Assembly: GCA_016872075.1 (NCBI GenBank)
Contig: VHBF01000002.1
Coordinates: forward strand, 1-19,312
Direction of reading: 5' to 3'
Length of the DNA stretch: 19,312 nt
DNA from: Bacillota bacterium
Lineage (GTDB): Bacteria > Bacillota_I > Bacilli_A > RFN20 > CAG-826
A program made the translations under genes and the position numbers. Positions 17,781 through 19,312 of the stretch are shown here, piece by piece. Under the pieces are notes generated by a model that saw nothing but the letters and a program-made list of their open reading frames with translations, did not search any database and was not told the origin of the DNA. How positions within the stretch are numbered: the first letter of the stretch is position 1; every line of letters starts with the position of its first letter.

Positions 17781-19145
17781 TTACGCCTTTTTTAATCGTT
17801 TTTGTAATTGATCTATCGCTGTAGCAACCGCTTCGTCAACTTTCAACGATTTTTCCACTTTCTTAACCGCGTTCATCACTGTTGAATGATCTTTACCACC
17901 AAACATAACCCCAATCTTCAAAAACGGCACATCCAATAATTGGCGAATAAGATACATGGCAATATGTCTTGCCATCGCAATTTGATTCGTTCTAATTTTT
18001 CCAGTCAATTGTTGATTGGTTAAGTTGTAATAATCTGCCACCGTATTAATGATGCGATTTTCAGTTAAAGAAGATTGATTCGACGAACCAATGAGGGGTT
18101 GGACAGATTCAATCGCAATATCCATGGTGATGTGTTTAGTTTGTTTAATATTGATGACATAAAATACCAAGCGATTTAATGCCCCTTCTAATTCGCGAAC
18201 ATTATTTGAGAAACGTTCGGCAAAAAAGTGGAACACCTCTTCATCAAAATAAGTAATATCAAGACCGTTAGCTTCAATCTTCTTTTTCAAAATCGCCACA
18301 CGGGTTGGTAAATCCGGTACAGTCATGTTCATCGTAAGACCCGAACTAAATCTTGTTACTAAGCGAGACTCTACACCTCTAATCTCACTTGGGTGACGAT
18401 CACTGGTAAGAATAATTTGTTTACCAGAATTGATTAAATGGTTAAAGATGTGAAAGAACATTTCTTCAGTTTTCACTTTTTCTGCAAGGAACTGCACATC
18501 GTCCACCATTAATACATCAATGGATTTAAAAAAGTCTTTCATATTATCGGAATCTTTTTCACCACTTACATACTTGATAAATTCATCCACAAAATCATCG
18601 GTGGTGATATATAAAACTTTTAAAGTGGGGGCGTTTTCTCGAATGTAATTACCAATTGCATGGAGCAAGTGAGTCTTGCCCAATCCTGATTGTGAATAGA
18701 TAAAAAGCGGATTGTAGTTGAATAATTTACCAGGACTCGAAGCGATTAATACCGCCGCTTGATGAGCCTCCCGGTTAGATGTACCAACCACAAAATTATC
18801 AAACGTGTATTTTCGGTTTACAAATGAACTTGCAAAAAAAGATGGTTTCTTTTCGAATTTTTTTGCATTCTTCTCCAGATCACCCTTTTGTAAAAAAACT
18901 AACTTAAAATTTGTTTGCGTTACTTCTATCACTGTCATATTCAAAACATCTAAGTATTTCGTTGAAAGTAAATTGGCGGCCAAACCCGAATTCACAACGA
19001 CTTTAATTTCGTTATTCTCTAATGACTGAATATAAGTATCACTAAAAAATGAATCAAAGATGTGACGATCATTAATGCGCGTTTGCAGTTTTTCGAGAAC
19101 GCGATCCCAAAGTTGAGTTATTTCAGAAAGGGTGGGGTTTACCAT
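17781..19145 (-). CDS. dnaA: Chromosomal replication initiator DnaA
   Basis: AAA+ protein that binds DnaA boxes and opens the origin. From ATG 19143-19145 it has 454 residues. Domain I is about 1-80, domain II is short (about 80-108), domain III holds Walker A SQSGLGKT (151-158), Walker B with Asp215-Asp216 in VLMVDDVQFL, and sensor 1 ILTSDRHP. Domain IV carries the box-binding signature MFGGKDHSTVMNAVKKVEK near 415-433. A frame two codons longer begins with TTG at 19151, but the ATG fits better: a perfect TATAAT ends 8 nt before it and would place the transcript start at or within 2 nt of the ATG. No Shine-Dalgarno is seen. DnaA boxes upstream suggest autoregulation. Identity is very secure. 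Confidence 0.97.
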   Translation of the reverse strand: MVNPTLSEITQLWDRVLEKLQTRINDRHIFDSFFSDTYIQSLENNEIKVVVNSGLAANLLSTKYLDVLNMTVIEVTQTNFKLVFLQKGDLEKNAKKFEKKPSFFASSFVNRKYTFDNFVVGTSNREAHQAAVLIASSPGKLFNYNPLFIYSQSGLGKTHLLHAIGNYIRENAPTLKVLYITTDDFVDEFIKYVSGEKDSDNMKDFFKSIDVLMVDDVQFLAEKVKTEEMFFHIFNHLINSGKQIILTSDRHPSEIRGVESRLVTRFSSGLTMNMTVPDLPTRVAILKKKIEANGLDITYFDEEVFHFFAERFSNNVRELEGALNRLVFYVINIKQTKHITMDIAIESVQPLIGSSNQSSLTENRIINTVADYYNLTNQQLTGKIRTNQIAMARHIAMYLIRQLLDVPFLKIGVMFGGKDHSTVMNAVKKVEKSLKVDEAVATAIDQLQKRLKKA

Positions 19146-19151
19146 ACGCAA

Positions 19152-19312
19152 ACATTATAGTCAATGGATGTGTAAAAAAACACCCAAAAAAATGTAAATA
19201 ATCTTTTGTCCACATTTTGTTGTCTCAAAATCTCGTTTTAGTCTTATTTTCTACCCAATCCACATCTTTAAAATGTGGATAACTTTGTGGATAAAATTTT
19301 CCACAAGAAAAT
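19152..19312. other. Part of oriC upstream of dnaA, cut by the window end
   Basis: AT-rich stretch with a cluster of DnaA boxes. Perfect TGTGGATAA occurs at 19274-19282 and 19286-19294, 12 bp apart. One-mismatch boxes are TTTTCCACA (19297-19305) and TTGTCCACA (19206-19214); ATCCACA at 19258-19264 is weaker. The 19258-19265 copy and 19273-19280 form an 8-bp inverted repeat with a 7-nt gap. The dnaA promoter lies at the left end. More boxes probably continue beyond the window. Confidence 0.85.
19154..19159 (-). promoter_or_regulatory. Putative dnaA -10 box
   Basis: Perfect TATAAT on the minus strand, 8 nt before ATG 19145; the -35 (about TGTTTT) is poor. It points to a leaderless dnaA mRNA, with the nearest DnaA box (19206-19214) about 50 bp upstream. 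Confidence 0.55.

Overview
The window is a chromosomal replication-origin neighbourhood from a low-GC (estimated about 40 percent) Bacillota or Mycoplasmatota-type bacterium. The right-hand end holds dnaA, dnaN, an S4-domain yaaA gene, recF, gyrB and gyrA in the classic Bacillus-like order, all reading leftwards away from an origin that is cut by the window end. Tryptophan is TGG throughout and no long frame needs TGA read as Trp, so the Mycoplasma/Spiroplasma code is excluded. An Acholeplasma/Izemoplasma/Haloplasma-like or other small Bacilli lineage fits, but that placement is inference.

Layout from right to left. (1) 19152-19312: part of oriC with DnaA boxes. (2) dnaA (17781-19145) and dnaN, separated by a DnaA box, a GC tract and triplet repeats that look like a Bacillus-type unwinding element; dnaN ends in a strong terminator. 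(3) A new transcription unit running yaaA-recF-gyrB-gyrA-serS-tadA-lipoprotein-M50-like membrane protein-two small paralogous membrane proteins (16438 down to 6005), with overlaps or short gaps and no terminator seen inside it. (4) A plus-strand pair, tldD-tldE (3255-5979), encoding the TldD/TldE metalloprotease. (5) A 327-bp gene-free stretch with inverted repeats and a terminator that has no obvious gene in front of it. (6) A second lipoprotein gene, a plus-strand six-helix membrane protein, rpmE (zinc-ribbon L31) and the first 333 codons of metG, which runs off the left edge.

Most of the window is housekeeping: initiation (DnaA), clamp (DnaN), repair (RecF), topology (gyrase), translation (SerRS, MetRS, TadA, L31). 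The main surprises are these. All three classic quinolone-contact positions of gyrase are substituted together (GyrA Gln96 and Ser100, GyrB Asn450). dnaA, metG and the M50-like gene each have a -10 hexamer only 7-8 nt before the start codon and no Shine-Dalgarno, suggesting leaderless mRNAs. The M50-like protein has lost the first zinc-binding His. There is also a candidate small RNA or structured leader on the minus strand near 2990-3113.

I found no mobile element, CRISPR array, tRNA or rRNA.
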